From Actinomycetes bacterium (lineage in GTDB: Bacteria; Actinomycetota; Coriobacteriia; Coriobacteriales; JAEZZM01): a DNA stretch of 25,167 bases. The stretch covers positions 1-25,167 of the forward strand of contig JAEZZM010000029.1 in assembly GCA_023418575.1 (NCBI GenBank), read 5' to 3'. Both the position numbers and the translations under genes were made by a program. Numbering within the stretch: the first letter of the stretch is position 1; the number at the start of each line of letters is the position of its first letter. The notes under the pieces were generated by a model, which saw only the letters and a program-made list of their open reading frames with translations, made no database searches and was not told the DNA's origin. Shown here piece by piece: positions 22,738 through 25,167 of the stretch.

Positions 22738-23701
22738 AGATCTCAAAATCTTCTTCGCTATAATCGCTTAAGTCAAGCTGCATGGCCCAGCACATCCAAA
22801 ATGCGGGATTAAGAGCCAAAATAAGATCAACGCTAAGCTTTTGCTCCTCACTTAGCTCTTCTTGCCCAAAATAATGCTCAAAGAAATGGTAGATCTGCTC
22901 TTCACTAAGCTCAGTAGTTTGACAGCTAAGGGTTGCAAGATCCATTAAAGGATGCGAGCAGCAGCAATATTCCCAGTCTATGAGAGCAAGCCCACCCGAC
23001 CAAGCAAGAAGATTTCTGGGCCAAAAATCCATATGAACCATGGTTATCTGGGTTTTTTCAAGCTCATCATTCCAGGCATCTTCTAGTTGCAATGCCATTT
23101 CATAGGTTTGGTCAATCCAGTTTTGATGCTCTGGCGATAAGCCCTTATCGTCAATCAGTGCTTTGGCTTCTCGCAAAAAAGCAAACAGATCAAGTTTTCT
23201 GGCAAAGCTATAGTTTTGCTCATGCAGTCTTTTAAGTAGTAAAATTCCTTCGTCTATCTTGTCAAGATCAGCATAACTGCAAGCCTTAGCTTGGGGTAGA
23301 TAGTGAGCCAGCTTCCATCCTTGCTGAGGGTCCATATGAATAAAAGAAGGGTCTAGTCCAAGCTCTTTGGCATGCAGCTCTGCTTGATATTCATGTGAGC
23401 GAAATATCATACTTTCATCAAATTGATGGCTGGGAATTCTATAGATAAAACTATCGCCAAAGAGCTCATTGCTATGAGGATCTCTAGCTCCCTTAAGAGC
23501 ATAATCTCCTTCAAGTTCAAAACGATAGCTCTTGTTGGTAAGTCCTGTTTTTATTGGCAGGATATCCTTAATTTGATCTGCAGAGCATGATAAAATTGAA
23601 CAAATATTAGAGATGCTGTGCGGATCAAGTTTAAGCAAGTCTTCCTGACTTAGATAGGCTTCAGATTCTAAACTTTGTGAGATCTTGGATTCGTAACTCA
23701 T
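22670..23701 (-). CDS. Choline/ethanolamine kinase-like phosphotransferase (LicA/APH fold)
   Basis: This 343-residue protein of the aminoglycoside phosphotransferase/choline kinase fold transfers phosphate from ATP to a small hydroxylated or amino compound. An N-terminal extension of about 45 residues precedes KTGLTNKSYRFEL (51-63), the choline-kinase-like nucleotide loop. The catalytic Brenner motif is HMDFWPRN (223-230) with Asp225. The metal-binding segment is IDWEYCCCSHPLMDLA (241-256) with Asp242 and an unusual triple cysteine. Between residues 65 and 95 an insertion separates the nucleotide loop from the YRIP strand. The start ATG has GAAAGG upstream. Because the opposite gene is a glycan ligase, a role in phosphocholine- or phosphoethanolamine-type decoration is tempting but unproven; antibiotic or sugar kinases share the fold. 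Confidence 0.7.
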   Translation of the reverse strand: MSYESKISQSLESEAYLSQEDLLKLDPHSISNICSILSCSADQIKDILPIKTGLTNKSYRFELEGDYALKGARDPHSNELFGDSFIYRIPSHQFDESMIFRSHEYQAELHAKELGLDPSFIHMDPQQGWKLAHYLPQAKACSYADLDKIDEGILLLKRLHEQNYSFARKLDLFAFLREAKALIDDKGLSPEHQNWIDQTYEMALQLEDAWNDELEKTQITMVHMDFWPRNLLAWSGGLALIDWEYCCCSHPLMDLATLSCQTTELSEEQIYHFFEHYFGQEELSEEQKLSVDLILALNPAFWMCWAMQLDLSDYSEEDFEIFKSYLEICLRYGAKALKALSKR

Positions 23702-23831
23702 AGCTAACCTTTCTAGTTAAGGAATAACTATAGCATGATAACAGTTGGCATACTACCATGTTTGCTCGCTTAAATAGGGGAGAGGCGGGTAGAATAAGCT
23801 ACAAAGAATTCTTATGTATAGGCTGGAGACC
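23702..23831. other. Divergent intergenic region of 130 bp
   Basis: This gap separates the divergent kinase-like and XpaC-like genes and must hold both promoters. On the + strand TTGGCA (23745-23750) is a possible -35 box, but the only nearby AT-rich -10 candidate, TTAAAT (23770-23775), is 19 bases away. On the minus strand TATAGT lies near 23726-23731 without a clear -35 box. No hairpin or operator-like palindrome stands out. Confidence 0.4.
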
Positions 23832-25157
23832 ATGTCAAAACAATACGATACCGATGAATTCAAAAACTATGCTAGGAAGAATAGCAAAAAAGCTAAAAAG
23901 GATGTCTCAGAGCTTGACTATGTAAAGCTGGTAGAGCAATTTATTGATGAGGATAAGATAAAACAGGCGGGTAAAGCCTTAAGTCTTTTAGTTGATCTTG
24001 GGGGAAAGGCAGCTGCTGAAGGTCTTCAGTATGCAGGTGGCTTGCTTGAAAAAAGCGCTCAAAGATCGCTAGAAAGAAAAACAGTTGCTAAGCCTCGCTC
24101 CATAGCACCCATCAAAAGAAAAGAAGTCTTTGATAAGCGAAGATTTAAAGATATCACTAGCCAACAAAGCGGTCGCTTTTCCTTATCAACAACTGCTTTA
24201 TTTATTGGCCCTCTTGTTGCCTTCTACATGATTGATGCAGGGCTGGTTCACTATCTGGCACCCTTGTTTATTGCACTTTGCTGCGCGATAAGTTCTGCAT
24301 TTTTTTATCAAAAGAAAAAGCGAGAGCAGCTCATGGCTCAGCGCATTAATAATTATCTTTCTCTTATAGGTGATACCAGCGTGGTTCCCATACATGAGCT
24401 TGCATCTGGAGCTATGGTTTCTATTGATCAGGTTCGACAAGACATACAGATGCTGGTGCATGAGGGCGTATTAAAGCAAGCACGTCTGGTAGAAGAAGGA
24501 AAGCTCCTGATAATAGATAATGAGACTTACGGGCTTTATAAAAATTATCTGCGAGAGAGCGCTAAGCAAGCTTCTCCTTACTCGTCTCATAAAGCTTTTG
24601 GAGAGGATTTAAGCTCACAGGAGAAAGCTGGCACTAAAGTTCAGTCACAGCTTAATCAATCTGTTGCGAGCGTAAGGGATAGGGCTTATCGCCAAGAGCT
24701 GGAAGCTAATACGCAACTACCTGCAGAAATAAAGAGCTTTTTGTCAAGCCATCATGAGTATCTTAAAGCCTTTGAGGGCTATAAATCAAACTTTAACAAT
24801 GAGGGTGAAAGAAAGCTCAACACAATTATTGAGCAGATGATACATATAGAAGAGCTTTTATTAAGGGATGTCGATAAGCTTGCAATCTTAAAAAAATATC
24901 AAGATTATCTGCTCCCCACCCTTGATAAATTGCTAAAGAAGCATGGTGAACTTTGCGATTTGGCACAAATGAGTGCTAAAAATAGGGAAGCCTTGGGTGA
25001 AATTGAAGCTTGTCTTGATACCTTAATCGAGGCCTTTGATAAGATTATTGAGAACATGAGTTTTGAAGACTTGCAAGATATTAAAAGCGACATTTCGGTA
25101 CTCAATGCTGTTTTAAAACAGGAAGGGCTCTTGCGCAAGGATTTTTATATTGAGTAG
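23832..25157 (+). CDS. XpaC-like membrane protein with winged-helix-like segment
   Basis: The 441-residue protein starts with a charged, soluble region (1-110) and two adjacent membrane segments at about 117-158. A segment at about 170-228 (NNYLSLIGDTSVVPIHEL, IDQVRQDIQMLVHEGVL) looks like a winged helix. The C-terminal helical domain (about 290-440) has YQDYLLPTLDKLLKKHGEL, a pattern I associate with the XpaC / 5-bromo-4-chloroindolyl phosphate hydrolysis family. That family name is historical and the true function is unclear. Such genes often precede a TelA-like toxic-anion-resistance gene, which would lie beyond this window. I chose the ATG at 23832, with GGAG just upstream, although the spacing is short; an in-frame ATG at 23814 adds six residues and has no clear binding site. 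Confidence 0.65.
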   Translation: MSKQYDTDEFKNYARKNSKKAKKDVSELDYVKLVEQFIDEDKIKQAGKALSLLVDLGGKAAAEGLQYAGGLLEKSAQRSLERKTVAKPRSIAPIKRKEVFDKRRFKDITSQQSGRFSLSTTALFIGPLVAFYMIDAGLVHYLAPLFIALCCAISSAFFYQKKKREQLMAQRINNYLSLIGDTSVVPIHELASGAMVSIDQVRQDIQMLVHEGVLKQARLVEEGKLLIIDNETYGLYKNYLRESAKQASPYSSHKAFGEDLSSQEKAGTKVQSQLNQSVASVRDRAYRQELEANTQLPAEIKSFLSSHHEYLKAFEGYKSNFNNEGERKLNTIIEQMIHIEELLLRDVDKLAILKKYQDYLLPTLDKLLKKHGELCDLAQMSAKNREALGEIEACLDTLIEAFDKIIENMSFEDLQDIKSDISVLNAVLKQEGLLRKDFYIE

Positions 25158-25167
25158 CTATAGCATG

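Overview
The window is a dense, ordinary-looking bacterial chromosome segment of about 25 kb, roughly 40-45% GC by eye. It carries 21 protein-coding genes and one tRNA gene. Nearly everything reads on the + strand; the exceptions are a tRNA-Pro gene and one kinase-like gene. I see no insertion sequences, phage genes or CRISPR arrays. Two things point, as inference, to a low-GC actinobacterium of the Coriobacteriia type. One is the Nif3 / C4 zinc ribbon / RNase HI gene triad, which recalls Mycobacterium tuberculosis Rv2230c-Rv2229c-Rv2228c. The other is the cytidylate kinase-PlsC fusion. I cannot name the species.

Region 1 (1-11228) is a housekeeping operon of the rluB-cmk-plsC-ispH-der-plsY-gpsA type. 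Inserted between rluB and cmk are the four genes of cobalamin nucleotide-loop assembly (cobU, cobT, cobS, cobC-like). GpsA makes glycerol-3-phosphate, PlsY acylates position 1 and the PlsC domain acylates position 2, so most of phosphatidate synthesis is encoded here. IspH performs the last step of the MEP isoprenoid pathway, Der acts in ribosome assembly, and a PDZ/radical-SAM/DUF512 protein lies between them.

Region 2 (11265-18281) continues with rpe, a cysteine desulfurase that directly abuts mnmA (tRNA 2-thiouridine), and then the Nif3-like gene, the coiled-coil C4 zinc-ribbon gene and an RNase H gene. The RNase H is fused to a complete QueD (6-carboxytetrahydropterin synthase) domain. 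coaBC closes the block.

Region 3 (18305-21107) holds a minus-strand tRNA-Pro(GGG) with a clear promoter and terminator. Back to back with it is a + strand promoter and a structured leader, which lead into a DUF3100-like membrane protein and an M20 amidohydrolase. The last two look like an uptake-plus-hydrolysis pair.

Region 4 (21190-25157) is envelope-related: an O-antigen-ligase/Wzy-like membrane protein, a convergent choline/aminoglycoside-kinase-like protein whose 3' end overlaps it by 68 bp, and a divergent XpaC-like membrane protein with a winged-helix-like segment.

The most unusual items are the RNase H-QueD fusion sitting where mycobacteria have RNase H-CobC, the strongly diverged CobT, and the nested inverted repeats ahead of the DUF3100-like gene.
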